A stretch of 64,000 bases of DNA from an uncultured Sphingomonadaceae bacterium (GTDB taxonomy: Bacteria > Pseudomonadota > Alphaproteobacteria > Sphingomonadales > Sphingomonadaceae). Below the pieces are notes generated by a model that saw only the letters and a list, made by a program, of their open reading frames with translations, was not told the origin of the DNA and did not search any database. Below, piece by piece: positions 10,285 to 19,130 of this stretch. The number at the start of each line of letters is the position of its first letter. Position 1 is the first letter of the stretch. The stretch spans positions 34,540 to 98,539 of the forward strand of contig CALMVA010000073.1 in assembly GCA_937873035.1 (NCBI GenBank), written 5' to 3'. Made by a program: the position numbers and the translations under genes.

Positions 10285-10836
10285 TTATTTTGGCGCGAGC
10301 ACCATCAGCATCTGGCGGCCTTCCATGCGCGGATATTGTTCGACCTTGGCTTCTTCCGCCATGTCTTCCTGCACGCGCTGGAGCAGCTTCATACCGATCT
10401 GGCCATGCGCAAGCTCACGCCCGCGGAAGCGCAGCGTGACCTTCACCTTATCGCCTTCGCCGATAAACTTGTGCATCGCGCGCATCTTGACGTCATAATC
10501 ATGGTCATCGATGTTCGGACGCATCTTGATCTCCTTGATCTCCTGCGTCTTTTGCGATTTGCGCGCGGCGTTGGCCTTTTTCTGGGCCTCATATTTGAAT
10601 TTGCCGATGTCGAGAAACTTGGCGACGGGCGGATCGGCGTTGGGCGAAATCTCGACGAGATCAAGGCCGACATCAGCCGCCTGCTCAATCGCCTCGCGCG
10701 TGTACATAACGCCCAGATTTTCGCCATTCTCGTCAATCACGCGCACCTTGGGCGACGTGATAAACTGGTTGAAGCGCGGGCCGTTCATCGGCGCAGGGCC
10801 AGGGCCCATGGGGCGGCGGGGGGTCATCGGTGGGAT
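10285..10836 (-). CDS. infC: Translation initiation factor IF-3 (probable AUC start)
   Basis: IF-3 prevents premature 50S joining and checks initiator-tRNA pairing. The N-domain includes [35 protein letters not shown], the linker is lysine-rich ([27 protein letters not shown]), and the C-domain carries [23 protein letters not shown]. The first ATG (10827) lies 17 nt from the only good Shine-Dalgarno (GGAG at 10845-10848). An in-frame AUC at 10836 is 8 nt from it and gives 183 residues. Rare AUU/AUC starts are known for infC and mediate autoregulation. The conservative ATG form runs 10285-10827 (180 residues). Confidence 0.93.
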   Translation of the reverse strand: MPPMTPRRPMGPGPAPMNGPRFNQFITSPKVRVIDENGENLGVMYTREAIEQAADVGLDLVEISPNADPPVAKFLDIGKFKYEAQKKANAARKSQKTQEIKEIKMRPNIDDHDYDVKMRAMHKFIGEGDKVKVTLRFRGRELAHGQIGMKLLQRVQEDMAEEAKVEQYPRMEGRQMLMVLAPK

Positions 10837-10843
10837 AAGCGTG

Positions 10844-10848
10844 TCTCC
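10844..10848 (-). promoter_or_regulatory. Shine-Dalgarno of infC
   Basis: GGAGA on the minus strand. GGAG is 8 nt from an in-frame AUC (10836-10834) but 17 nt from the first AUG (10827), which favours the non-canonical start. Confidence 0.6.
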
Positions 10849-10969
10849 ATAAAAGTCCCGAAATCGCGCGCGATCTATCGCGAATCACGCCGTGCGGGAA
10901 GCAAAATCGGCTCCGGCCCACATCAATTAGGGCCAACCTGTTGCGAAAGAGTGTCACACCGGGGCGGCG

Positions 10970-13465
10970 TCACAACTCCCTGAGGGCCGCTGCTGGGCGC
11001 GCGGCGAGCACCGGCAGCGCGCCCAGCAGCCCCAGAATGAGCGTGCCAAAGCCACCTGCGGCAACCGTCGCCACAACAATGCCCCAATCGGGCGACCAGT
11101 CCAGATTGAAGATCCGCGTCGTCACATACCAGCCCGCCGCACTGCCGATGGCAAGCGCCAGTGCCGAGAGCAGCGTCGCCAGCAACGCATATTCCATCGC
11201 CTGCACAATCAGCACCTGACCTCGCGTCGCGCCCAGCAGCTTCAACAGAACGGCGTCATAGCTGCGCGTCCGCCGCGCCGCTGCAATTGCGCCAACAAGC
11301 ACGGCAAGGCCGGCAAGCACCGCAACCGACGCCGCGATGCTGATCGCCGTCGCCAGCTGATTGAGCAAATCAGACACCTGCGTGATGACATCCTTGATGC
11401 GCACCATCGACACCGCGGGGTAAGCGGCAGACACCGCCCTGTTGACGGCAAGCTCGCGCGCGGGCGGCACCGCCAGCGTTGCAGCGAAGGTATAAGGCGC
11501 AGGTTCAAGCGAAGCGGGATCGAACACGAGCACATAGTTGAAGCCCAGCGTATCCCAGTTGATCTCGCGGAACGATGCAATCTTCGCCTCGATCTCGACG
11601 CCCAGAACAGACACGGTGATGCTGTCACCAATTTTGAGGCCAACCGCATTGGCGGCCTTTTCATCAATCGAAACGAGCGGCGGCCCGGCATAGTCCTTCG
11701 GCCACCATTGACCTGCGGTGATGCGGCTGCCCTCTGGCACCTCACGCGCAAAGGTCAGCCCCCGGTCGCCGCGCAGGAACCACGCCTCTTCGGGAATTTC
11801 CTTCATGTCGGCAACGCGCCTGCCCGCAACCGCAAGCACAGGACCGCGCAGGCTGGGCACCATCGCAATCCCGGCATCTGGCGCGATCCCACTCACGAGG
11901 CGGCGGAAGTTCGCCTCTTCCTCCTTGGGAATGTCGAGCGCGAAAAAGCTGGGTGCACGCTTGGGAATGGTCGTTTCAATCTGCCGGTTGAGGCTCGTCT
12001 GGATAACGGCGAGCGTTGCGAACAATGTCAGCCCAAGGCCAAGCGCGACGACCAGCCGCCCCGTCTGGGCACCGGGGCGATGAAGATTGGCAAGCGCCAG
12101 CCGCGCGAGCGGCGCTCTTGGCCGTGGCAGGCGCGCCGCCAGCGCACGGATGCCCGCGCCCAGCAGTGTCAGCAGGAGCAACAGGCCGATAACCGCTGCC
12201 ACGAACATCGCGGCGAAACCCGGCTCACGCGCGGTCGTGATGGCAATGGCGGCAATCAGCGCCGCAACAAGCCCCATCGCCATCAGCACGGGAAGCGTCG
12301 GGCGCGCACCGCCATCAACCCCGGCGCGAAAAAGGCTGGCCGCCGTCACCGCCCGCGCACGGGCAAGCGGCGCGAGCGCAAACAGAAAGGCAATCAACAG
12401 GCCGTAAAGCGCGCCTTGCATCAGCGGCAGCGGATAGAGCGCCAGCCGGGGCGGAACGGGCAATGCGTCGCCCGCAAAGCGCGTGATGACCCATGGCACC
12501 GATGCGCCGACCGCACGCCCCGCCAGCACCGCAAGCATCGCCACCGCCACGATTTGGGCCAGATAGACGAGAAAGATCGTCCGCCCGTCCGCGCCCAGCA
12601 CCTTATAGGTGGCGATGCTGGACCGCTTGCCCTCCAGCCATGAGGCAACACCATTGCCAACGCCAATGCCCGCGACCGCCAGCGCCGTCAGCCCGACAAG
12701 CGCCAGAAACTGGCCGAGCCGCTCTACAAAGCGCCGGGTGCCGGGCGCGCCATTGCTCCGGTCGCGCACTTCCCAGCCCCCCTCCTTGAACCGCGTGGTG
12801 ATGGTCTTGGCGGCAGCGTCTGGTGCAACGCCCGGCGGCAACTTGATACGATAGCTTGCCGAAAACAGGCTGCCGGGTTGCACCAGCCCGGTTGCCTTGA
12901 GGCCCGCCATATCGGTGAGGATGGCAGGCCCGAAGGTGAAACCTGAGCCCGAACGGTCCGGCTCTTCGGCGATGATGCCAATGACGCGGAACTGCGCCTC
13001 GCCCACGCGAACGTGATCGCCCAGCGTCAGGCCCAGCCGTTCGGCAAGGCCTTCCGCTATGGCGACATCAAGCCCCGCCGGCCGGGCGGCAAGCGCGCCG
13101 GGCCGGAGCGTCAGCGCGCCATAAAGCGGATAGGCGTCATCAACACCCTTCAGTTCGGCCAGCACCGACTGGCTGTTGTCGGGCAGCGCCGCCATGGCGC
13201 GCATCCGAATAACTTCGGACACCCGCCCCAGCCGGGCGAGCGCCTGCCGTTCCTCAGGAAGCGCATCACGCTGGACGACCTCGAACTGCACGTCGCCACC
13301 AAGGATCAGCTGCCCGCGTTCGGACAGCCCGCCAAGGATAGCGCTTGAAAGGCTGCCGATGCCCGCAAGGGCTGCGACCCCAAGGAACAGGCAGACGGCC
13401 AAAAGCCGAAGCCCCGCCCTGGAGCCACGCAGATCGCGCAGCGCGAGGCGCCAGACCAGACTCAC
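10970..13465 (-). CDS. ABC exporter permease, YbbP/FtsX-type
   Basis: An 831-residue permease with the double FtsX/MacB layout. An N-terminal TM helix is followed by a large periplasmic domain. Three TM helices lie near residues 250-360 (FLALVGLTALAVAGIGVGNGV) and further central helices near 390-450. A second periplasmic domain is followed by a C-terminal FtsX domain (ISIAASVAVLAGLAVLVGAIAAARRTRSYDAVLLKLLGATRGQVL). In E. coli ybbA-ybbP lies opposite tesA, and the same trio is here at 10970-16764. The start overlaps the stop of the DUF885 gene (ATGA). The exported substrate is unknown. Confidence 0.88.
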   Translation of the reverse strand: MSLVWRLALRDLRGSRAGLRLLAVCLFLGVAALAGIGSLSSAILGGLSERGQLILGGDVQFEVVQRDALPEERQALARLGRVSEVIRMRAMAALPDNSQSVLAELKGVDDAYPLYGALTLRPGALAARPAGLDVAIAEGLAERLGLTLGDHVRVGEAQFRVIGIIAEEPDRSGSGFTFGPAILTDMAGLKATGLVQPGSLFSASYRIKLPPGVAPDAAAKTITTRFKEGGWEVRDRSNGAPGTRRFVERLGQFLALVGLTALAVAGIGVGNGVASWLEGKRSSIATYKVLGADGRTIFLVYLAQIVAVAMLAVLAGRAVGASVPWVITRFAGDALPVPPRLALYPLPLMQGALYGLLIAFLFALAPLARARAVTAASLFRAGVDGGARPTLPVLMAMGLVAALIAAIAITTAREPGFAAMFVAAVIGLLLLLTLLGAGIRALAARLPRPRAPLARLALANLHRPGAQTGRLVVALGLGLTLFATLAVIQTSLNRQIETTIPKRAPSFFALDIPKEEEANFRRLVSGIAPDAGIAMVPSLRGPVLAVAGRRVADMKEIPEEAWFLRGDRGLTFAREVPEGSRITAGQWWPKDYAGPPLVSIDEKAANAVGLKIGDSITVSVLGVEIEAKIASFREINWDTLGFNYVLVFDPASLEPAPYTFAATLAVPPARELAVNRAVSAAYPAVSMVRIKDVITQVSDLLNQLATAISIAASVAVLAGLAVLVGAIAAARRTRSYDAVLLKLLGATRGQVLIVQAMEYALLATLLSALALAIGSAAGWYVTTRIFNLDWSPDWGIVVATVAAGGFGTLILGLLGALPVLAARPAAALREL

Positions 13466-15294
13466 CCCTTTTGCGACGCAATCCAGCGATTGACCTGCTC
13501 TTCAAGCACGTCGAGCGGCACCGGACCATCTTTCAGCACGACATCATGGAAGGCGCGCATATCGAATTTGGGGCCAAGCTCCTTTTGCGCCTTGTCGCGC
13601 AATTCGCTGATCTTGAGGCGACCGACCATGTAAGCCGTCGCCTGCCCCGGATAGACGATGTAACGCTCGATGGCCTTCACGATGCCGCCCGGCGCATCGG
13701 CCGAATTGTCGGCGACATATTTGATCGCCTGTTCGCGCGTCCACTTTTTGTAATGAAGCCCTGAGTCGACGACGAGGCGGATCGCGCGGTGCAATTCCAG
13801 CTGGAGCCGCCCGAAATCGCGATAAGGGTCTTTGTAGAGCCCCATGTCCTTGGCGAGCTTTTCCGAATAAAGGCCCCAGCCCTCGGTATAGGCCGTGAAG
13901 CCACCAAAGCGGCGAAAGGGCGGCACATCGGTCAGCTCGGTCTGGATCGTGCGCTGGAGGTGATGGCCCGGCAGACCTTCATGATAGAACAGCGCCTCGA
14001 CCTCGAAGAGCGGCATATCCGCCATGTCGTAGAGATTGGCGTAATAGGTGCCGGGGCGCGACCCATCGGGCGATGGGCCTTGATAGAACGCCTTGCCCGC
14101 CGACTTTTCGCGGAACGGCTCGACGCGCTTCACGACGAGCGGGGCCTTGGGCAGGATGCCGAAATATTGTGGCAGCAGCGCCGTCACATCGGCCTTGGCC
14201 TTTTCGGTTTCCGCCAGATAGAGCGCGCGGCCTTCATCGGTGTTGGGCGCATAGAAGCGCGGGTCTTCACGCATGAACTTGAAGAAGGCCTGAAGATCCC
14301 CGGCAAAGCCGACGCGCTTCATGATCTCGCGCACTTCGTCATGGATGCGGTCAACCTGTTGAAGGCCAAGCGCGTGGATCTGCGCACCGTCCATATCGGT
14401 GGTCGTGTAGTTTTTGAGGAGCGTTGCATAATAGCCCGCGCCATCCTTGAAGCGCCACACGCCGTCATCGGTGCCTGCGAGCTTTTCCTGACGCTCCATT
14501 TCGGCGACCAGCTCGACATAGGCCGGCTTGACCGAGCCGAGCAGCGCGTCGGTTGCAGACTTGAGGAGCGCGTCCTTTTCAGCCTGCGGCAGATCCAGCT
14601 TTTCCACCTTGGCCTTGATGTCGGCATAAAGCGGCGCTTCGGTCGCGATGCGCGTGAAGGGGAAGCCCGCAATCACATTCTTCGCATCGGCGATGACATA
14701 GGGATAAACCCATTTGGGCGGCATAATGCCCTTGTCGGCCCGCACCTTGGATTGTGCGATCGCCTGCCGCATCGCGGTGCCCATGCCTTGAAGGCGGCTT
14801 ATATAGGCTTCGGCATCAGCCTTGCTGTCGACGCGGTGGATGTTGATGAGAAAGGCAGGCAACTGGCTCTGCGCGCCATTCATCTGGTCGAATGCATAGC
14901 CATAGTCGCTATATTTATAGGCGGCAGCCGACCGCTCGATCTTCTTTTCAAAGAGGCGGAACGACAGGCGATTGGCGGGCGAGAGCTTGGCCGGGTCAAA
15001 CCGCTTGCGCATTTCGGCAAGGGCGGCCTGATCGGCCTCGTAATCGCGCTTTTCAGCAGCGTCGGTGAAGTCGTCCCATTTGCCGTAATCGGCATCCTTG
15101 ATGCCGCGATAGGATTTGGAGAGCGGGGAGCGCGCCAGTTGCGCTGCGTCATAGTCCTCAAAGAACTTGCTGATCGCCGCATCCTGATCGGCAGGCTGGG
15201 CAGGCGCGACCATTGCGGAATGATCGTGGTGCTGCGCGACGGCAGGGCTTGCCAATAGGGCCGCAAATGACACGGCAAGCATGAAGTGACGCAT
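13462..15294 (-). CDS. DUF885 family exported hydrolase
   Basis: A 610-residue protein with signal peptide MRHFMLAVSFAALLASPAVAQ and a histidine-rich mature start (HHDHSAM). The DUF885 signature FYHEGLPGHHLQ, followed by TAYTEGWGLYSEKLA, is a probable zinc-binding HExxxHH-type site as in carboxypeptidase-like proteins. It should act in the periplasm; the substrate is unknown. The open frame continues upstream to 15768, but ATG 15294 gives an intact signal peptide. The gene lies between the ATPase and permease genes of the YbbA/YbbP exporter and overlaps the permease start by 4 bp, so they are probably co-expressed. Confidence 0.87.
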   Translation of the reverse strand: MRHFMLAVSFAALLASPAVAQHHDHSAMVAPAQPADQDAAISKFFEDYDAAQLARSPLSKSYRGIKDADYGKWDDFTDAAEKRDYEADQAALAEMRKRFDPAKLSPANRLSFRLFEKKIERSAAAYKYSDYGYAFDQMNGAQSQLPAFLINIHRVDSKADAEAYISRLQGMGTAMRQAIAQSKVRADKGIMPPKWVYPYVIADAKNVIAGFPFTRIATEAPLYADIKAKVEKLDLPQAEKDALLKSATDALLGSVKPAYVELVAEMERQEKLAGTDDGVWRFKDGAGYYATLLKNYTTTDMDGAQIHALGLQQVDRIHDEVREIMKRVGFAGDLQAFFKFMREDPRFYAPNTDEGRALYLAETEKAKADVTALLPQYFGILPKAPLVVKRVEPFREKSAGKAFYQGPSPDGSRPGTYYANLYDMADMPLFEVEALFYHEGLPGHHLQRTIQTELTDVPPFRRFGGFTAYTEGWGLYSEKLAKDMGLYKDPYRDFGRLQLELHRAIRLVVDSGLHYKKWTREQAIKYVADNSADAPGGIVKAIERYIVYPGQATAYMVGRLKISELRDKAQKELGPKFDMRAFHDVVLKDGPVPLDVLEEQVNRWIASQKG

Positions 15295-15394
15295 TGGATT
15301 TCTCCCCTGTTCAAAGTCTGGATGCACGCCTTTTACCAAGCCTTGTCCGCCACCGGGGCATTTGCGCCGCCGTTGGTCGAAGCGCGATGACCGC

Positions 15395-16111
15395 TCATCG
15401 AACGCCGCCCGCATGGTCGGAGACGATCCGCCCGTCCTGCATTTCGACGACCCGCCCGCAGCGCGCGGCCAACGCCGGATCATGCGTGATGATAAACAGC
15501 GTCGCCCCGGTTTCGGCTTGCCGTGCAAAGAGCAGGTCCATCGCCTGCACGCCGGTTCTGGCATCGAGATTGCCGGTCGGCTCATCGGCAAAGATGATTT
15601 CAGGGCGTGGCGCAAGCGCGCGGGCAATCGCCACGCGCTGCTGCTCCCCGCCCGACAATTGCGCAGGGTAATGGCCGGTGCGCGCGGCAAGGCCAACGCG
15701 CGCCAGCTCTTCGCGCGCGCGGTCAAAGGCACCTTCCACCCCGGCAAGCTCCAGCGGCACCGCCACATTCTCCAGCGCGGTCATCGTCGGCAGCAGGTGG
15801 AAGGCTTGCAGGATGATGCCGATGCGCCCGCGCCGTGCGCGCGCCAGACCGTCTTCGTCAAGCTGCCCAAAATCAGCGCCGCCGGTTTCGATTACGCCGC
15901 CTGTCGCGCGCTCCAGCCCCGCCAGCACCGCCATCAGCGATGACTTGCCAGAGCCGGACGCGCCGAGCAGCGCCACCGTCTCACCATGGCGCACCTCAAG
16001 GTCGATGCCTTTGAGAATATCCACTTTCGCCTCGCCCGCGCCAAGCGTGAGGGTGACATTGCGGACATTCATCACAATATGATCGGAAAGGGCTGGCACT
16101 GGAGTCGGCAC
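15395..16111 (-). CDS. ABC transporter ATP-binding protein, YbbA/LolD-type
   Basis: A 238-residue ATPase with Walker A GASGSGKSS, Q-loop ILQAFHLLPTMTALENV, signature [15 protein letters not shown], Walker B EIIFADEPTGNLD and the switch histidine in FIITHDP. It should power the YbbP-type permease encoded two genes downstream. The listed start is GTG 16111; ATG 16072 (MNVRNVTLTLG) is a plausible shorter start. If GTG is used, only 14 bp separate it from the divergent tesA ATG. Confidence 0.92.
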   Translation of the reverse strand: MPTPVPALSDHIVMNVRNVTLTLGAGEAKVDILKGIDLEVRHGETVALLGASGSGKSSLMAVLAGLERATGGVIETGGADFGQLDEDGLARARRGRIGIILQAFHLLPTMTALENVAVPLELAGVEGAFDRAREELARVGLAARTGHYPAQLSGGEQQRVAIARALAPRPEIIFADEPTGNLDARTGVQAMDLLFARQAETGATLFIITHDPALAARCGRVVEMQDGRIVSDHAGGVR

Positions 16112-16125
16112 AAGGGAGCTTTCTT

Positions 16126-16764
16126 ATGAAGCGGTTGACGACATATGGGTTGGTCCTCGCCTTCTGCCAAGTGATGCTTTTGGCAATGGCGCCTGCGGCC
16201 CATGCGCGCGAGAAGCTGGTCCTTGCCATCGGAGACAGTCTGACGTCGGGCTACGGCCTGAAACCCAATGAGTCCTTCCCCGCCCAGCTTGAAGCAGCGC
16301 TTCGCAAAAACGGCATGGACGTGCGCGTCCACAATGCGGGCGTCTCTGGCGATACGACCACGGTGGGCCGCAATCGGCTGAGCTGGGTGCTCGCGCGGGT
16401 CAAGGCCAAGCCCGACCTTGCCATTATTGAACTTGGCGCAAATGATATGCTGCGCGGCCAGCCGCCCAAACAGGCCAAGGCCAATCTCGACTTCATCATC
16501 AGCTCATTGAAAGGGCGTGGCATCCCTGTGCTGCTGACGGGGATGAAGGCCTCCTATAATCTCGACAAGGCCTATCGCGCCGAGTTCGATGCGATTTACC
16601 CCGCGCTTGCAAAGAAGCACCGCGTGCCGCTCTATCCCTTCTATATGGATGGCGTGACGGGCAACCGCGAAATGCTGCTGCCCGACCAGCTCCACCCGAC
16701 CGCCAAGGGCGTGGCGGAGATCGTCCGTCGCATCACCCCGCAGGTGAGGGCCGCGCTACGATAG
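16126..16764 (+). CDS. tesA: Arylesterase / thioesterase TesA (SGNH hydrolase)
   Basis: A 212-residue exported esterase with signal peptide MKRLTTYGLVLAFCQVMLLAMAPAAHA. All four SGNH blocks are present: GDSLTSGYG (Ser38), a Gly in NAGVSGDT (Gly75), GANDML (Asn106) and DQLHPT (Asp187, His190). It resembles E. coli TesA (acyl-CoA thioesterase I / lysophospholipase L1) and should act in the periplasm on acyl esters or thioesters. A strong Shine-Dalgarno (GGGAG, 7 nt before ATG) supports the start. It lies opposite the YbbA/YbbP exporter operon as in E. coli. Confidence 0.93.
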   Translation: MKRLTTYGLVLAFCQVMLLAMAPAAHAREKLVLAIGDSLTSGYGLKPNESFPAQLEAALRKNGMDVRVHNAGVSGDTTTVGRNRLSWVLARVKAKPDLAIIELGANDMLRGQPPKQAKANLDFIISSLKGRGIPVLLTGMKASYNLDKAYRAEFDAIYPALAKKHRVPLYPFYMDGVTGNREMLLPDQLHPTAKGVAEIVRRITPQVRAALR

Positions 16765-17355
16765 GGCGGCAGCAAGCTGCGCCAGCCGCTCCTTGCCGAA
16801 GAACATTTCGTCGCCCGCGAAAAAGGTCGGGATGCCAAAAGCGCCGCGCGCCACCGCGCGCTCGGTGTTGGAAACGAGTTCCGCCTTCACATCGGGATCG
16901 TCCGACGCCGCGACCAGCGCCGCGCCATCAAGCCCGACCTCGTTCAGCACGGCGGCGATTTCTGCACGGTCGGAAAGATTGCGCTCGTCCTCCCACATTG
17001 CCGCCATCATCGCCTCGACCGCAGGCGCCATCTGCCCGGCCCGCGCCGCGGCTACCAGCGTGCGCATCGCCGCCAGCGTATTGGGTGGGAAATGCGGGTT
17101 CATGCGGAATTTGGACAGCCCGTTGGCCGCGATGAAGCGATTGAACTCCAGTCGCTCATACGCGACCTTGGCGGGGACATCGGCATAAACCTGCCAGGGC
17201 GGGCGATTGTTGGTGGCCTTCATAAGCCCGCCCAGCAACACCGGCACATAGACGGCGCTCGCCCCCGTTTCCGCACAAAAGCGCGGCAGAACGCGATGGA
17301 CGAGATAGCCATTCGGCCCGCCGACATCGAACAGAAATTCAAAGCTTTTGTGCAT
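16756..17355 (-). CDS. 2-hydroxychromene-2-carboxylate isomerase-like protein (DsbA fold)
   Basis: A 199-residue thioredoxin-fold protein of the NahD / GST-kappa type: FEFLFDVGGPNGYLVHRVLPRF at the N-terminus, MNPHFPPNTLAAMR in the middle and RGAFGIPTFFAGDEMFFGKERL at the C-terminus. The family isomerises 2-hydroxychromene-2-carboxylate in naphthalene-type pathways using glutathione, and many members act on other aromatics or are general GSTs. ATG 17355 has a strong GGGGGAG 7 nt upstream; an in-frame ATG at 17379 overlaps the SDR stop as TAATG. It is downstream of the SDR gene in one unit. Confidence 0.88.
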   Translation of the reverse strand: MHKSFEFLFDVGGPNGYLVHRVLPRFCAETGASAVYVPVLLGGLMKATNNRPPWQVYADVPAKVAYERLEFNRFIAANGLSKFRMNPHFPPNTLAAMRTLVAAARAGQMAPAVEAMMAAMWEDERNLSDRAEIAAVLNEVGLDGAALVAASDDPDVKAELVSNTERAVARGAFGIPTFFAGDEMFFGKERLAQLAAALS

Positions 17356-17378
17356 CGCGTCACTCCCCCCAAAGGACA

Positions 17379-18104
17379 TTACCACGCCTCTATCCACGGG
17401 CGCAGATCAAGTTCATGCGTCCAGGCGCTGCGCGGCTGCTTGTGGAGCATGACATAATTGGCGGCAATCGCTTCGGGTGACAGCACGCCATCGCGCGCTT
17501 TCAGATCATCAAAATCAGGCCGCAGGCCGCGCACAAATTCGGTATCAATGCCGCCATCGATGACGATATGCGCCACATGGATGCCAAGCGGCGCAAGCTC
17601 GCGCGACATGGATTGCGCGAGCATCCTGAGCGCCGCCTTTGCGCCTGAAAAGGCCGAAAATCCGGCCCCGCCGCGCACGCTTGCGGTCGCGCCGGTAAAA
17701 AGAATGGTGCCACGCCCGCGCGGAACCATGCGACGCGCCACCTCTCGCCCCATCAGGAAGCCGGAAAACGCCGCCATCTCCCATACCTTGCGATAGACCT
17801 GCGCGGTCGTCTCGCGCACGCCGAAGCGGACATTGGCCCCGATATTGAACACAGCCACCTCAATCGGCCCGGCCTCTGCCTCGACGCCATCGACCATCGC
17901 CACCATCTCATCCTCCACCCGCGCATCGGCAGGATAGGCGCGCGCCTGATGTCCGCCGACGCGGATCGATGCGGCCAGCGCCTCAAGCTGGGCGGCGTTG
18001 CGCGCGCGGCGATTGACGCAGGCGGTATAGCCCTCTGCCGCAAAAGCGCGCGCGATGGCGCCTCCGGTGGCATCCCCCGCGCCGATGATAAGCGCTGCTG
18101 ACAT
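17379..18104 (-). CDS. Short-chain dehydrogenase/reductase (SDR)
   Basis: A 241-residue SDR with an N-terminal cofactor-binding stretch (ALIIGAGDATGGAIARAFA) and an NIGAN segment. The catalytic area is atypical: GTILFTGATASVRGGAGFSAFSGAKAALRM has FSGAK where YxxxK is usual, so the catalytic Tyr appears replaced by Phe. ATG 18104 follows an AAGGAG Shine-Dalgarno. Its promoter spans a perfect palindrome shared with the divergent HxlR gene, which points to local control. Confidence 0.88.
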   Translation of the reverse strand: MSAALIIGAGDATGGAIARAFAAEGYTACVNRRARNAAQLEALAASIRVGGHQARAYPADARVEDEMVAMVDGVEAEAGPIEVAVFNIGANVRFGVRETTAQVYRKVWEMAAFSGFLMGREVARRMVPRGRGTILFTGATASVRGGAGFSAFSGAKAALRMLAQSMSRELAPLGIHVAHIVIDGGIDTEFVRGLRPDFDDLKARDGVLSPEAIAANYVMLHKQPRSAWTHELDLRPWIEAW

Positions 18105-18131
18105 GGCGACTCCTTTCAGGCCCGGCAACAT

Positions 18132-18150
18132 AACTATGATAATCATAGTT
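18132..18150. promoter_or_regulatory. Palindromic operator between the SDR and HxlR genes
   Basis: AACTATGATAATCATAGTT has 9-bp arms around one central base. On the minus strand it occupies the spacer of a promoter for the SDR gene: TTGCAA (18154-18149), 16 bp, TATGTT (18132-18127). HxlR regulators bind as dimers to short inverted repeats next to their own genes, so it is probably the site for the divergent HxlR protein. Confidence 0.7.
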
Positions 18151-18182
18151 GCAAGCAAATGCTGATCGCGGGATAAGGGACC

Positions 18183-18653
18183 ATGCCCAAGCGCAAAGAC
18201 ATTGGCCCCACGCTCTGCCCGCTCGCCCGCACCGCCGACATCATCGGCGACCGCTGGGCGCTGCTCATTTTGCGCGAGCTTTATTTCGGCAACCGCCGTT
18301 TCGATGCGATCCGCACGCAAACGGGGGCGACGCCGCAGATGCTGGCGGACAGGCTGCGCTTTCTGGAAGGCGAAGGCATCATCGCGCGGGCCGACAGCAA
18401 CGCGCGGCGCAGCGACTATCTGCTAACGGGCAAAGGCAAGGATCTGTTTCCCGTGCTCTATGCAATGCGCAACTGGGGAGAACGCTGGGGCGACGCAGGG
18501 ACGCCCGCCATCCGCTACATCCATCGCACCTGCGGGCAGGATGTCGGGCTGGAAAGCACCTGTCCGCACTGCGGCGAGGCGCTGGCCTATGGGTCTATCC
18601 GCGGAGAGCCGTCGGCGGCGCTACAGCAAGAGCGCGAAGCACGGCGCGGCTAA
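18183..18653 (+). CDS. HxlR-family transcriptional regulator
   Basis: A 156-residue winged-helix protein. The HxlR core is clear: CPLARTADIIGDRWALLILRELYFGNRRFDAI, then TPQMLADRLRFLEGEGIIAR and a YLLTGKGKDL wing. The C-terminus carries a CPHC motif (LESTCPHCGEALAYG) that could bind metal or sense oxidants. It is transcribed away from the SDR / NahD-like unit across a 78-bp gap holding a perfect palindrome, so it very likely controls that unit and itself. Confidence 0.93.
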   Translation: MPKRKDIGPTLCPLARTADIIGDRWALLILRELYFGNRRFDAIRTQTGATPQMLADRLRFLEGEGIIARADSNARRSDYLLTGKGKDLFPVLYAMRNWGERWGDAGTPAIRYIHRTCGQDVGLESTCPHCGEALAYGSIRGEPSAALQQEREARRG

Positions 18654-18665
18654 AGAGGCGAACGC

Positions 18666-18992
18666 TTACGCCTTTTCAAGCGTGCATTGCAGCGGGTGTT
18701 GATTCTGCCGCGCATAGTCGATCACCTGGCCCACCTTGGTTTCAGCGACTTCATAGGTGAAGGTGCCGCACACGCCCATGCCCTTTTGGTGGACATGAAG
18801 CATCACGCGCGTCGCCTGCTCCAGATCCATCTTGAAGAAGCGTTGCAGGCAATGGACCACGAATTCCATCGGCGTGTAATCATCATTGAGCATCAGCACG
18901 CGATAGGGCTGCGGCTTCTTGGTCTTGTCGCGCGTCTTGGTCGCGACGCCAAGGCCGGTGCCGCCTGCGCCCTTATCGGCATTGTCTGACAT
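18666..18992 (-). CDS. clpS: ATP-dependent Clp protease adaptor ClpS
   Basis: A 108-residue adaptor. The core [25 protein letters not shown] and [24 protein letters not shown] matches ClpS, which delivers N-degron substrates to ClpA. A disordered N-terminal tail precedes it. ATG 18992 (MSDNADK) is taken; ATG 19007 is the alternative. clpA is not in the window. It lies downstream of the phasin gene, behind a strong terminator, so it probably has its own promoter within 18993-19070. Confidence 0.95.
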   Translation of the reverse strand: MSDNADKGAGGTGLGVATKTRDKTKKPQPYRVLMLNDDYTPMEFVVHCLQRFFKMDLEQATRVMLHVHQKGMGVCGTFTYEVAETKVGQVIDYARQNQHPLQCTLEKA

Positions 18993-19068
18993 GGATATAC
19001 GCGTCATTCTGGAAGAATATGGCATTTGATGCCCCAAGGGCAAGATGCGCGAATGGTTAGTGCGACAG

Positions 19069-19100
19069 AAAAGGGCCGCGCCGAAGGTTCGGCACGGCCC
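19069..19100 (-). terminator. Rho-independent terminator of the phasin gene
   Basis: Minus-strand hairpin GGGCCGTGCCGAA / TTCGGCGCGGCCC with a two-base loop (one G-T pair) followed by TTTT, about 30 bp past the phasin stop. Confidence 0.85.
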
Positions 19101-19130
19101 TGTCTCCCAGGAGAGGGAAGTCTGTCAGCC

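Noticed and set aside
13789..15258. 489-codon open frame opposite the DUF885 gene
   Set aside because: Complementary to a well-supported exported hydrolase, arginine/histidine-rich composition typical of antisense shadows.
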